This document shows positions 43,876-52,570 of a DNA stretch of 64,000 nt, piece by piece. The DNA comes from Hyphomicrobium album. Its GTDB lineage: Bacteria > Pseudomonadota > Alphaproteobacteria > Rhizobiales > Hyphomicrobiaceae. The translations under genes were made by a program, and so were the position numbers. A model generated the notes under the pieces. That model was not told the DNA's origin, made no database searches, and saw only the letters and a program-made list of their open reading frames with translations. The stretch spans positions 2,051,501 through 2,115,500 of the forward strand of contig NZ_WMBQ01000001.1 of the NCBI RefSeq assembly GCF_009708035.1, read 5' to 3'. Each line of letters opens with the position of its first letter. Position 1 is the first letter of the stretch.

Positions 43876-44502
43876 GTGGCGCGCAAACTACCCACACTCG
43901 ATGGCGAAATCGTACGCGGATTGCTCGATGCATTGGCCGAGGATCGCGCCAAATCGCAACGCGGCTTGGCGTCCGAGCTAAATGTGGCCCTCGGTCTTGT
44001 GAACGCCTACCTGAAGCGATGTGTGACTAAGGGCCTAGTTAAAGTCTCTGCGGTCCCCGCGCGACGCTACGCCTACTATCTGACGGCCAAAGGCTTCTCC
44101 GAGAAAGCGCGGCTAACGACAGTCTATCTGAGCAACAGCTTCGCCTTTTTCCGCGAAGCTCGGGCCGACTTCGAAGCCATTTTTTCCACGTTGGCCGCCA
44201 AGCAGTCGACACGCGTGACACTGGTCGGCAGATCAGAACTGGCCGAAATTGCCGTGATCTGCGCCTTGGACAAGAATATCCAGGTCGTAGCGATTGTCGA
44301 TAAGGAGCATGCCGGCGGCGCCGTGGCTGGCGTGCCTGTGTTCGCCGACTTTGCGCGCTGTCCACAGCATATCGATGCCGCGGTCATCACCGGTCTACTC
44401 GACCCCGACGCTCTGTATTTGCAGGCCTGCAACCGCTTCGGGAAGGATCAGGTCTTCATTCCGAAAATGCTCGCGGCGACCTTGGTGAGGACGCTCCGAT
44501 GA
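43876..44502 (+). CDS. Winged-helix regulator with C-terminal Rossmann-like (PglD-N type) domain
   Basis: About 208 residues. A MarR-like winged helix covers ~1-75 (KSQRGLASELNVALGLVNAYL, then KGLVKVSAVPARRYAYYLTAKG). The second domain has TLVGRSELAEIAVICAL and VVAIVDKEHAGGAVAGVPVF, the nucleotide-binding pattern seen in the N-terminal domain of PglD-like sugar acyltransferases. GTG 43876 with GGGTGGAGAC upstream is preferred to GTG 43834. The stop overlaps the start of the RfaH-like gene (ATGA). The architecture suggests a DNA-binding protein that senses a nucleotide-sugar-like ligand; that is inference. Confidence 0.72.
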   Translation: MARKLPTLDGEIVRGLLDALAEDRAKSQRGLASELNVALGLVNAYLKRCVTKGLVKVSAVPARRYAYYLTAKGFSEKARLTTVYLSNSFAFFREARADFEAIFSTLAAKQSTRVTLVGRSELAEIAVICALDKNIQVVAIVDKEHAGGAVAGVPVFADFARCPQHIDAAVITGLLDPDALYLQACNRFGKDQVFIPKMLAATLVRTLR

Positions 44503-44993
44503 AGTCCGACTGGTACGTCGTGCAGACGCTAGTCCGCTCCGAGGTCAAAGCCTGCGCCAATCTGGAGCGCCAAGGGTTCACTACATATTTTCCGAGGTAT
44601 TCAAAGCGGCGCCGACATGCGCGCCGCACCGAGATCGTCACCGCGCCGCTGTTTCCGCGCTACCTGTTCGTCAAGGCCGAGACCGGCTTGCACAGGTGGC
44701 GCTCCATAAACGGTACGTTCGGGGTATCGCGCATCGTCGAGTTTGGCGGCGAGCCAGCTTGTATCGACAGCGACATCGTCAATGGAATTAGAAGTCGCGA
44801 ATGCGAAGGGCTCGTGGTGCTGGCACCGCAAGTAAGAACTGGCGCGGCCGTTCGCTTCCGCGACGGAGCCTTCTACGAAAGTATCGGGCTCGTCGAGGAG
44901 GCGGACGATGAGCGACGGGTGCTGGTGCTGTTGGATATTCTCGGCCGCAAGGTACGAGTAAACGTCGACGTTGCCGCCTTGGAAGCGATCTGA
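44499..44993 (+). CDS. RfaH-like specialised NusG paralogue (transcription antitermination)
   Basis: 164 residues with a NusG N-terminal domain (DWYVVQTLVRSEVKACANLE, TAPLFPRYLFVKAE, INGTFGVSRIVEFGGEPACI) and a KOW-type C-terminal domain (RFRDGAFYESIGLVEEADDE). The APLFPRYLFV and IN-T-GVS blocks parallel E. coli RfaH (EPLFPNYLFV, INATRGVS). RfaH is recruited at ops elements in leaders of long surface-polysaccharide operons and stops Rho-dependent termination. An ops-like sequence begins 51 bases after this gene's stop, and another lies before the second operon at 55539. It is translationally coupled to the upstream winged-helix regulator. Confidence 0.88.
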   Translation: MKSDWYVVQTLVRSEVKACANLERQGFTTYFPRYSKRRRHARRTEIVTAPLFPRYLFVKAETGLHRWRSINGTFGVSRIVEFGGEPACIDSDIVNGIRSRECEGLVVLAPQVRTGAAVRFRDGAFYESIGLVEEADDERRVLVLLDILGRKVRVNVDVAALEAI

Positions 44994-45022
44994 GCGGAAG
45001 TGCCTCCAGCGCCACTGTTGTT

Positions 45023-45055
45023 CCGAGTGATTTTCACCCGGAGGGCGGTAGCTTT
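45023..45055 (+). promoter_or_regulatory. Hairpin + ops-like element in the leader of the first sugar operon
   Basis: A short inverted repeat, CCGAGTGA-TT-TTCACCCGG (45023-45041, one A.C mismatch), is followed directly by GGCGGTAGCTTT (45044-45055). The core GGCGGTAGC equals the E. coli ops element bound by RfaH on the non-template strand. It lies about 105 bases upstream of rfbB and downstream of the RfaH-like gene. The same hairpin-plus-core arrangement recurs at 55519-55550. Likely a pause and recruitment site for the antiterminator. Confidence 0.7.
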
Positions 45056-45159
45056 GGTAGAATCCCAGTTGGACGGCTGCGCGGGTTGCGCACGTGAGAC
45101 CCGGATAAGCGAATTGCTCCCCACCTCAAGTTGCCACGTTTGTAATCGACGGTAGATCA

Positions 45160-46224
45160 ATGCTCCTTGTCACCGGCGGCGCCGGATTTATCGGTACCAA
45201 CTTCATTCACAGCTGGCTGCGTACGCGGGACGAGCCGATCCTCAATTTGGACTCGCTCACTTATGCGGGCAACCTGGAGAATCTCGCGGCTCTGTCCGGC
45301 GATCGCCGCTACATATTTGCGCATGGCGACATAGGTGACGCAAACCTGGTCGGCGAATTGCTGCAAAGCTACAAGCCGCGCGCCGTGCTGAACTTCGCGG
45401 CAGAGTCGCATGTGGACCGCAGCATCGCCGGTCCCGAAAGCTTCATTCAGACAAACGTGGTGGGAACGTTCCGTCTCTTAGACTGCGTGCGCGCGTACTG
45501 GGGGGGTATGGATGGCGGCCGTCGCGAGAGCTTCCGCTTCCTGCACGTGTCCACGGATGAGGTCTACGGGTCATTGGGGAGCGACGACCCGGCCTTCACG
45601 GAGGCCAATGCATACTGTCCCAATAGCCCCTATGCGGCGAGCAAGGCGTCGAGCGATCACTTGGTCAGGGCCTATAGGCATACCTACGGTTTGCCAGTGG
45701 TGACGACAAACTGTTCCAACAACTACGGGCCGTATCAGTTCCCGGAAAAGCTCATCCCGCTATTGGTGCACAATGCGCTGACGGGGAAGGCCCTGCCCAT
45801 CTACGGCGATGGTCAGAATGTGCGCGATTGGCTCTATGTTGAGGATCACTGCACCGCCATCCAGCGTGTCCTGGAGGAAGGCACGATCGGCGACACGTAT
45901 AACATTGGCGGCGGCAACGAGAAGACGAACCTGGAAGTGGCGCAGACGCTGTGTGCAATCCTTGACGAGATCAGGCCGCATGCGCAGGGCAAGTCATACC
46001 GTGAGCAGATTGTTTTCGTCGCTGATCGCCCCGGCCACGACCGCAGGTATGCCATAGACGCAAGCAAGATTGCCGCCGAGCTCGGTTGGCGCCCGGCCGA
46101 ATCGTTCGAGAGCGGGATACGAAAGACGGTCCTGTGGTACGTAGAAAACAGCGCCTGGGTGAGCGGCGTCACGAGCGGTGCCTATCGCCAGTGGATCAGG
46201 CAGCAATATGGAGTAGCGCTGTGA
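45160..46224 (+). CDS. rfbB: dTDP-glucose 4,6-dehydratase
   Basis: Extended SDR of 354 residues producing dTDP-4-keto-6-deoxyglucose. NAD-binding loop [15 protein letters not shown]; catalytic region [10 protein letters not shown] with the Asp-Glu pair, and Tyr-x3-Lys in [20 protein letters not shown]; nucleotide-sugar contact [11 protein letters not shown]. It is the first gene of the operon behind the ops-like leader and overlaps rfbA by four bases. With no rfbC/rfbD nearby, the product is channelled to the 3-amino sugar pathway (fdtA/fdtB) and not to rhamnose. Confidence 0.96.
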   Translation: MLLVTGGAGFIGTNFIHSWLRTRDEPILNLDSLTYAGNLENLAALSGDRRYIFAHGDIGDANLVGELLQSYKPRAVLNFAAESHVDRSIAGPESFIQTNVVGTFRLLDCVRAYWGGMDGGRRESFRFLHVSTDEVYGSLGSDDPAFTEANAYCPNSPYAASKASSDHLVRAYRHTYGLPVVTTNCSNNYGPYQFPEKLIPLLVHNALTGKALPIYGDGQNVRDWLYVEDHCTAIQRVLEEGTIGDTYNIGGGNEKTNLEVAQTLCAILDEIRPHAQGKSYREQIVFVADRPGHDRRYAIDASKIAAELGWRPAESFESGIRKTVLWYVENSAWVSGVTSGAYRQWIRQQYGVAL

Positions 46225-47171
46225 AGCCAAGGAAGGGAATCATCCTGGCCGGCGGCTCAGGCACACGGCTTTACCCAGCGAGCCGGGCGATCTCGAAGCA
46301 GCTGATGCCGGTCTACGACAAGCCCATGATCTACTACCCCCTCAGCACGCTGATGCTGGCGGGGATCAGGGACGTGCTGCTTGTTTCCACGCCAGCCGAT
46401 ACGCCGCGCTTCACCGACCTGCTGGGCGACGGCAGCCAATGGGGGGTCAACTTTTCCTATGCGGTTCAGCCATCTCCCGATGGACTGGCTCAGGCGTTCC
46501 TGATCGGGCGCGATTTCATCGGTGGTCATCCGAGCACGCTCATCCTCGGCGACAACATATTTTATGGTAACGAGCTCATCGCGCAGCTGCAGTTCGCCAG
46601 TGCCCGCGCCGATGGCGCGACTGTGTTCAGCTATCACGTGACGGATCCTGAACGCTACGGGGTGGTCGCCTTCGATCACATGCAGCGTGCCATAAGCATC
46701 GAGGAGAAGCCGGCCACTCCGAAAAGCAACTTCGCGGTCACCGGCCTCTACTTTTACGATGCCCAGGTCTGCGACATGGCAAGGGAAGTGAAGCCGTCGG
46801 CGCGGGGCGAGCTCGAGATCACCGATATCAACCAGCGATACCTGGATTTGGGTCAGCTGTATGTCGAGCTGTTGGGCCGCGGCCACGCCTGGCTCGATAC
46901 GGGAACGCACGACAGCATGCTCGAGGCATCGAGCTTCATCGCGACCCTGCAAAGGCGGCAGGGGCTCATGGTGTCGTGTCCCGAGGAAATCGCGTACACG
47001 AATGGTTGGATCGACGCCGAACAGCTCCTGAGGCTAGCGTCGGATCTGCAAAAGAACGCGTATGGCAAGTATCTCTTGAGCATTCTCGAGCGTTCGCAGA
47101 AGACGCGATTTGCGGCGCCGGCCACAGGCGCTTTGGACGCGCAGTCAACGACCGCCGCGGCTCGAGCGTGA
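46221..47171 (+). CDS. rfbA: Glucose-1-phosphate thymidylyltransferase
   Basis: Nucleotidyltransferase of 316 residues forming dTDP-glucose. Signature [20 protein letters not shown], active-site Lys-containing [40 protein letters not shown] and [10 protein letters not shown]-like [14 protein letters not shown]. The GTG at 46221 overlaps the rfbB stop (GTGA) with GGAG eight bases upstream, and the next residues [11 protein letters not shown] fit the usual N-terminus. The in-frame upstream extension inside rfbB is discarded. The C-terminal ~20 residues are Ala-rich and unconserved. Confidence 0.96.
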   Translation: MKPRKGIILAGGSGTRLYPASRAISKQLMPVYDKPMIYYPLSTLMLAGIRDVLLVSTPADTPRFTDLLGDGSQWGVNFSYAVQPSPDGLAQAFLIGRDFIGGHPSTLILGDNIFYGNELIAQLQFASARADGATVFSYHVTDPERYGVVAFDHMQRAISIEEKPATPKSNFAVTGLYFYDAQVCDMAREVKPSARGELEITDINQRYLDLGQLYVELLGRGHAWLDTGTHDSMLEASSFIATLQRRQGLMVSCPEEIAYTNGWIDAEQLLRLASDLQKNAYGKYLLSILERSQKTRFAAPATGALDAQSTTAAARA

Positions 47172-47242
47172 GGGCCGAGAAAGACCAGCGCAACGTGGTC
47201 CTTGGCTTGTAGTATCGATTGGCGCGAGCCTAGGAACGGCAG

Positions 47243-47623
47243 ATGCACTTCCCGATCTTGAGCTTGCCCACCTTCGCGGACGCGCGCGGCGCGCTGACCG
47301 TGCTCGAAGGCGCACTACCTTTCGCAATCGCCCGCATCTACTGGATCCACGCCGCCGATGGACAGACCCGCGGCGGCCATCGCCACAAGGAGACCAGACA
47401 GGCTCTGGTTGCGGTGCACGGCTCGGTCAGCGTCTACATGAACGACGGCGTGAGGGAGGAGACGATTAAGCTCCAGAGACCGAGCGATTGCCTTTTGGTG
47501 GAGCCGAAAGATTGGCATACGTTTACCCTAGCCGACGATGCGGTCGTACTCGTACTGGCCTCGCATCCCTACGACCGGGCCGACTATATCGACGAGCCCT
47601 ATGTCGACGCGCCGCATGATTGA
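47243..47623 (+). CDS. fdtA: dTDP-4-oxo-6-deoxyhexose 3,4-ketoisomerase (FdtA/QdtA type cupin)
   Basis: 126-residue single cupin (WxcM-like). It moves the keto group from C4 to C3 of dTDP-4-keto-6-deoxyglucose. Blocks: LPTFADARGALTVLEG, FAIARIYWIH, the His pair in RGGHRHKETRQALVAVHGSV and the late WHTFTLADDAVVLVLASHPYD. Family enzymes give either the galacto (FdtA) or gluco (QdtA) product; the sequence as read by eye does not settle which. It overlaps the next gene by eight bases, pairing isomerase with aminotransferase. Confidence 0.88.
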   Translation: MHFPILSLPTFADARGALTVLEGALPFAIARIYWIHAADGQTRGGHRHKETRQALVAVHGSVSVYMNDGVREETIKLQRPSDCLLVEPKDWHTFTLADDAVVLVLASHPYDRADYIDEPYVDAPHD

Positions 47624-48725
47624 GTACGAGAGCCTCGTCGCATCGAATGCGGCGCTCATGTCGGAATTGGAGGCGGCCGCCAGCCGGGTCATTCGCAGCG
47701 GATGGTACGTCCTGGGACAGGAAGTCGCCGCGTTCGAGAATGAGTTTGCGGCGTACGTGGGAGCTAAGCACTGCATCGGAGTCGCCAACGGCCTCGACGC
47801 TCTTATTCTCTCCATCGAGGCTCTCGATCTTCCGCGCGGCAGCGACATTCTCGTTGCCTCGAACACGTACATTGCGACGATCCTTGCAATTGTGCGCACT
47901 GGCCATAGGCCCGTCTTGGTTGAGCCAGACCGGGAGACGTTCAACATCGATCCCGCACTCTTGGCTCACGCGATCACGCCGGGGACGAAGGCTGTGTGCG
48001 TGACGCATCTCTTCGGTAAGCCGTGCCGCATGGACGCGATCGGCTCATTCGTTCGCGAGCACGGTCTGAAGCTGATCGAGGACTGCGCCCAGTCGCACGG
48101 AGCCAGACTCGCCGGGCAGATGACTGGGACATTCGGCGATGCGGGTTGCTTCAGTTTCTATCCGACCAAGAACCTGGGCGCGCTCGGCGACGGCGGAGCA
48201 GTTGTCACGGACAGTGACGACCTGGCTGAGCGGCTTCGCCATCTGCGCAACTACGGTTCGAAGCAGAAGTACGTAAACCGCTACATCGGCACGAACTCCC
48301 GGCTCGACGAACTACAGGCCGCTCTCCTGCGCATCAAGCTAAGTCACTTGGACCAGATCACCGCCCACAAACGGCAACTCGCCGAAATCTACTTTGAGCG
48401 TCTTCCGGACTGGCTGTCATTGCCGCGGCGGCGCGATGACGAGTTCGATGTCTTCCACATCTTCGCCGTGCGCCACGCCGCACGTGACGCACTACGCCAA
48501 CTGCTCCTTGAGCGCGGCGTCAAAACAGAGATCCATTATCCGATCGCGCCCCATCGTCAGGAAGCGATGGAGGGCATCTTGCAGGGAAACTTCCCCATCG
48601 CAGACGACCTGCACGACACCGAGCTTAGCCTGCCGATCTCGGCCGGCCATTCGCCGACAGAGATCATCGAAGTGTGTGACGCTGTTGCGAGCATCAATGC
48701 AGGAAGCCTGCGTGGACAAGGCTAA
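47616..48725 (+). CDS. fdtB: dTDP-3-keto-6-deoxyhexose transaminase (FdtB/QdtB type, DegT family)
   Basis: PLP aminotransferase of 369 residues. The PLP Lys is in CFSFYPTKNLGALGDGGAVV, preceded by LKLIEDCAQSHGARLAG; the N-terminal block RSGWYVLGQEVAAFENEFAAYVG is the usual DegT/DnrJ/EryC1 start. It aminates C3 to yield dTDP-3-amino-3,6-dideoxyhexose (Fuc3N or Qui3N). ATG 47616 lies inside the end of the cupin gene. No N-acyltransferase of the FdtC/QdtC type is seen in the window, so the amine may stay free, be methylated by a neighbour or be acylated by an enzyme outside. Confidence 0.92.
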   Translation: MIEYESLVASNAALMSELEAAASRVIRSGWYVLGQEVAAFENEFAAYVGAKHCIGVANGLDALILSIEALDLPRGSDILVASNTYIATILAIVRTGHRPVLVEPDRETFNIDPALLAHAITPGTKAVCVTHLFGKPCRMDAIGSFVREHGLKLIEDCAQSHGARLAGQMTGTFGDAGCFSFYPTKNLGALGDGGAVVTDSDDLAERLRHLRNYGSKQKYVNRYIGTNSRLDELQAALLRIKLSHLDQITAHKRQLAEIYFERLPDWLSLPRRRDDEFDVFHIFAVRHAARDALRQLLLERGVKTEIHYPIAPHRQEAMEGILQGNFPIADDLHDTELSLPISAGHSPTEIIEVCDAVASINAGSLRGQG

Positions 48726-48791
48726 ATCATCTGCGATCGCAACTGCCGCGGGGCGTAGAAGAGCCCGCTATCGGCCGGTGAAAGGCCGCCC

Positions 48792-49847
48792 GTGACAAGC
48801 AAGATGTCGGCGAACGGAAGTCTGGGACAGGGCGCGCAGTGTCCCGTCTGCGGGGAGTCCAAGCATCGCTCTGTTGCGGACGTGATTGACGACCGCTACG
48901 GCTGCCCGGACCTCTTCCAGCTCGTACGCTGCGAAGGCTGCGGCCACCTCATGACCGCACCCCGCCTCGCGGAGGGACAGCTCGGCCAACTCTACAGCAC
49001 GTACTATCCTCGCAAGGAGGTGAGCACGCCGAGCCTTGTTGAAGAGGCTGATGCGGTGCAGCGCGCCGGCGCCAAATGGCGCCGGTGGCTGGAGGGCACC
49101 GACAATCAGGGACAATACCTAGCCAAGCCGAACGATACTGTGCTGGACATCGGTGCCGGTAGCTGTCTATCGCTGCTCGAAGCCCAGAACCTGGGCGCCA
49201 AGGCCTACGGTATTGAAGCTGATCCGAGCGTCCGTCGCATTGCCGACGAGTTGGGGCTCAACGTCCACATCGGCAGCCTGCACGACGACCCCTTCCCGGG
49301 GATCAAGTTCGACCTGATCGTGCTCAATCAGGTTATCGAGCACATACCCGAGCCGCATCTCGCACTCGACGTGCTCAAGTCCAGGTTGAAGCCGAACGGT
49401 CGCATCGTTCTCGCCTTCCCAAACCAAAATTCGTTGTCGCGCCGCCTTTTCGGAACGCGCTGGATCCACTGGCACATCCCATTTCATTTGCATCACTTCG
49501 ACCTCGCACACTTCCGTCGCCTGGCCGATAGGCTTGAGTTCGACGTCATCGGCCATCGCACGGTCACGCCCAATATCTGGACCATCCTTCAAATACTCAC
49601 CTTGCGCCATAAGCCGCGTCGCGGCGTCCCGAGCCCCCTCTGGATCAGCCGGTCGGTCCGCGAAGGCGCGATCGGCGACGGGACAACGGGCGCAAAGGTA
49701 CTTTCCGGCACAGGTCGTGGAGCCGGCCTGAAAAAGATCGTGCGCACGGCGCTAACGTGGTCGATCGCATTTTGGAATCGCGCCATCGACCTGGCAGGTC
49801 AAGGCGACAGCATTCTGATCGAGTTGCGCACACGAGGACGCACGTGA
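48792..49847 (+). CDS. SAM-dependent methyltransferase with N-terminal zinc ribbon
   Basis: 351 residues. Two Cys pairs (CPVCGESKH and CEGCGHL) form a zinc ribbon at ~17-52. A class I methyltransferase fold follows with motif I VLDIGAGSCLSLLEAQNLGA and motif IV IVLNQVIEHIPEPHLALDVL. Zinc-ribbon methyltransferases of this shape are common in sugar clusters and include C- and N-methyltransferases of deoxysugars. Given the preceding fdtA-fdtB genes it may act on the 3-amino sugar or on the growing glycan. It overlaps the next gene by four bases. Confidence 0.82.
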   Translation: MTSKMSANGSLGQGAQCPVCGESKHRSVADVIDDRYGCPDLFQLVRCEGCGHLMTAPRLAEGQLGQLYSTYYPRKEVSTPSLVEEADAVQRAGAKWRRWLEGTDNQGQYLAKPNDTVLDIGAGSCLSLLEAQNLGAKAYGIEADPSVRRIADELGLNVHIGSLHDDPFPGIKFDLIVLNQVIEHIPEPHLALDVLKSRLKPNGRIVLAFPNQNSLSRRLFGTRWIHWHIPFHLHHFDLAHFRRLADRLEFDVIGHRTVTPNIWTILQILTLRHKPRRGVPSPLWISRSVREGAIGDGTTGAKVLSGTGRGAGLKKIVRTALTWSIAFWNRAIDLAGQGDSILIELRTRGRT

Positions 49848-50656
49848 CGGTTTACGTCCTGGTTCCGGTGTTCAACCGACTGGCGATGACGCAAACCGTC
49901 ATCGGCTGCCTGCGGCGTCAGGTGCTGGACGATCCTCTGAGTATCGTCGTGATCGACGACGGGTCCACGGACGGAACGGCCGAGTACTTCGCGGCTCAGC
50001 CCGACGTGAAAGTTCTCAGTGGCGATGGGAACCTGTGGTGGGGCGGTTCCATCGACTTGGGAATGCGCGCAGTTCTCAGGGAAGCAGGAGCCTCCGACTG
50101 GGTGGCGCTGGTCAACAACGATACGCGGTTCGGGCCTGACTTTCTCCAGAGCCTGCTCGACACCGCAAGGAGCGCTGCGCCAGCCGCCACCGGCAGCGCT
50201 CTATGCGATGAGGACGCTCCCGAAACGCTTCTCTCCATCGGACCCGTTTTCAACAGCTGGTATTCCAAGATTCAAGACAAGCTGGCCGCGCCACGCCCCG
50301 TCGATCCGCAAAACCCGCCGCATCAGGTCGATGCCCTGAGCGGTCGCGGCACGCTCTATCCGGTCGCAGCCATCAGGGCAGTGCACGGCATGCGCCCCAA
50401 GGTGCTCCCGCACTACCTGGCCGACTACGAGCTTGCTGCGCGCGTGCGCCGCGCGGGCTACCAGCTGCTCGTCAGTGAAAGGGCCATCACCTACTCCGGC
50501 AACGACTACGGCAACGCGCGCAGGCCGAAGAATCTCTGGCGCCGATACTTCTCTCGCAGCTCGCCGCAGTTTCTGCCGGCGCTCATTTGCTTCTGGTGGA
50601 GTGCCGCTCCGATCGCTTGGCGCCAGGCGCCCATCGAGCGCCGAGGTGCAACTTGA
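49844..50656 (+). CDS. Family 2 glycosyltransferase
   Basis: 270 residues, GT-A fold. VYVLVPVFNRLAMTQTVIGCL, IVVIDDGSTDGTAEYFAAQP, the substrate-facing GDGNLWWGGSIDLGMR and the DxD-like WVALVNNDTRFGPDFL are seen. The C-terminal HYLADYELAARVRRAGYQL is typical of rhamnosyl/GT2 enzymes of O-antigen loci. GTG start at 49844 overlaps the methyltransferase stop (GTGA), with GAGGA upstream. Donor and acceptor are unknown; it probably adds one residue of the repeat unit on the cytoplasmic face. Confidence 0.87.
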   Translation: MTVYVLVPVFNRLAMTQTVIGCLRRQVLDDPLSIVVIDDGSTDGTAEYFAAQPDVKVLSGDGNLWWGGSIDLGMRAVLREAGASDWVALVNNDTRFGPDFLQSLLDTARSAAPAATGSALCDEDAPETLLSIGPVFNSWYSKIQDKLAAPRPVDPQNPPHQVDALSGRGTLYPVAAIRAVHGMRPKVLPHYLADYELAARVRRAGYQLLVSERAITYSGNDYGNARRPKNLWRRYFSRSSPQFLPALICFWWSAAPIAWRQAPIERRGAT

Positions 50657-51777
50657 AGATAGCGATCGTCGACACCTACTACGCAGCGTTTCTCAAGACC
50701 CACTACGCCGCTTCGGGAGGCTTGCAGCGACAGGACTTCCAAGACCAGCGCGATGCGCTTCTGGCAAGCTGCTTTGGCACATCCGATTTCTACTCGCGCC
50801 ATTTGCAAAAGCTCGGCTGGGACGCGCAGGACTTGATCGTCAACTGCGTTCCGTTGCAGGTCGCCTGGGCCGACGAGAACGGCGTGCCCTACAGCAAGCT
50901 CGCGATGCAGTTGCCGCACAGGCTATTCCGCGTTCCTATGATCGGCCCGTGGCTGGCGGCACTTCCGGGGTTGATGGAGATCGCCGTCGCCCAGCTGAAG
51001 ACGCTTAAGCCCGACGTGCTCTACTGCCAGGATCTGAGCTTCTTCCCGCCGCATGCGCTGAGGGAGCTGCGCGAGCACGTCCGGCTGATCGTGGGTCAGA
51101 TCGCCTGCCCCTTGCCTTCCAATGATTTCCTGCGCGGCTACGATCTGATCTTGACGTCGTTTCCCCATTTCGTCCCGCGCCTGCGCGCGCTCGGTGTGGC
51201 GTCGGAATACTTCCGTATTGGTTTCGATACTCGGGTGCTCGAGGAACTAGGCAGCGTCGAGAAGACCGTGCCGATAAGCTTTGTGGGAGGCATCAGCCGT
51301 CACCACACGAACGCCATTCCCACGCTCGAGTACCTGGCGCGTGAAACGCCCATCCAATTTTACGGCTATGGCGTCGGGGCATTGGACCGCGGATCGCCTA
51401 TCGTTGCCCGACACCATGGCGAGGTCTGGGGGCTTGGAATGTACCGCGCCCTGGCGAGGAGCCGAATGACGCTGAACCGTCATATCGGCGTAGCCGAGAA
51501 CAACGCCAACAACATGCGTCTCTATGAAGCCACGGGCGTTGGCACACTTCTCATCACCGACGAGAAGGACAATCTTGGCGAGCTGTTCGAGCCCGGCAAG
51601 GAGGTTGTCGCCTACACAAGCAAAGAAGAAGCAGCCGAGGTCATTCTCCACTTTCTCGAGCACCCACGTGAAGCCGAAGATATCGCGAGGGCCGGTCAGA
51701 AGCGTACGCTGTCGGAGCATACCTACGAAATGCGCATGATCGAACTGAACGACATCCTCAAGCGGCATATGGGGTAG
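50653..51777 (+). CDS. GT-B glycosyltransferase with CgeB-like C-terminal domain
   Basis: 374 residues. The N-terminal half begins KIAIVDTYYAAFLKTHYAAS and contains LKPDVLYCQDLSFFPPHALR. The C-terminal half has ISFVGGISRHHTNAIPTLEY, NRHIGVAENNANNMRLYEAT and GVGTLLITDEKDNLGELFEPG, the Glyco_trans_1_2/CgeB nucleotide-sugar-binding pattern with the conserved Glu of the E-x7-E-like region. The TTG at 50653 overlaps the previous stop (TTGA) and has GAGGTG upstream; other in-frame starts lie far inside the previous gene. Specificity unknown. Confidence 0.8.
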   Translation: MKIAIVDTYYAAFLKTHYAASGGLQRQDFQDQRDALLASCFGTSDFYSRHLQKLGWDAQDLIVNCVPLQVAWADENGVPYSKLAMQLPHRLFRVPMIGPWLAALPGLMEIAVAQLKTLKPDVLYCQDLSFFPPHALRELREHVRLIVGQIACPLPSNDFLRGYDLILTSFPHFVPRLRALGVASEYFRIGFDTRVLEELGSVEKTVPISFVGGISRHHTNAIPTLEYLARETPIQFYGYGVGALDRGSPIVARHHGEVWGLGMYRALARSRMTLNRHIGVAENNANNMRLYEATGVGTLLITDEKDNLGELFEPGKEVVAYTSKEEAAEVILHFLEHPREAEDIARAGQKRTLSEHTYEMRMIELNDILKRHMG

Positions 51778-51781
51778 TTGC

Positions 51782-52570
51782 ATGCTGCGGCATCTCGTCA
51801 GGCAAAGTTCGCTTGGCAAGTTCCTCGCTCGTTTGAAGCAGAAGCTCATGTCCGCGGGCGTCTCCACGGACTATGCGACGCTCGCGCCGGGGGAACTTGA
51901 CGACGAATCAGCCCGCTTGCGCGACGCCTGGAAGAACGAAGATATTCCGCAAAGCCAGCGCCAGCTTGTCGACCGTCAGCTCGACGCCTTTCGCAGGGGA
52001 AGCCGCATCGATGTCTTCGACGTGCTCATCGCGGCCCTGAGAAGCCTGCCGGAGATGTCGAGCACCTCAACGGTTCTCGAGATAGGCTGCTCGAGTGGAT
52101 ACTACTCCGAAGTTCTGCAGATTGCGGGCATTCCATTGGAATATTCGGGTTGCGACTACTCTCCGGCCTTTGTCGACCTCGCCAAAAGGAGATATCCAGA
52201 TCTCAACTTCAACGTGGAAGACTCAACGATGCTCAGCTATCCCGAAGAGGCCTTCGATGTCGTTGTCTCGGGTTGCTGCCTGCTGCACATTCCTGAGTTC
52301 GGGAAAGCGGTTGAGGAAACAGGACGTGTCGCGCGCCGCTTCGCGATCTTCCACCGAACGCCTGTCGTGCTGGGCCAGCCTACCACGTGGTATCGCAAGA
52401 AAGCCTACGGCGTCGAGACCATCGAGATCCACTTCAACGAGGACGAGTTCACCGCCTTGTTGGAGAAAAGCGGCCTGCCCATCATCGGCACACACGTTCT
52501 GAGCAATGAGGTTCAGGGTGGCGTGACGAGCGCAGTGAAGACCTACGTTTGCGAGAAGCGCGCCCGATGA
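51782..52570 (+). CDS. SAM-dependent methyltransferase
   Basis: 262 residues, class I fold. Motif I VLEIGCSSGYYSEVLQIAGI, post-I acidic residue in YSGCDYSPAFVDLAKRRYPD, and motif IV DVVVSGCCLLHIPEFGKAVE are clear. The first ~85 residues form a helical extension. It sits four bases after the CgeB-like glycosyltransferase and overlaps the next glycosyltransferase by four bases, so it most likely caps or decorates a sugar of this operon's glycan. Target atom unknown. Confidence 0.85.
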   Translation: MLRHLVRQSSLGKFLARLKQKLMSAGVSTDYATLAPGELDDESARLRDAWKNEDIPQSQRQLVDRQLDAFRRGSRIDVFDVLIAALRSLPEMSSTSTVLEIGCSSGYYSEVLQIAGIPLEYSGCDYSPAFVDLAKRRYPDLNFNVEDSTMLSYPEEAFDVVVSGCCLLHIPEFGKAVEETGRVARRFAIFHRTPVVLGQPTTWYRKKAYGVETIEIHFNEDEFTALLEKSGLPIIGTHVLSNEVQGGVTSAVKTYVCEKRAR

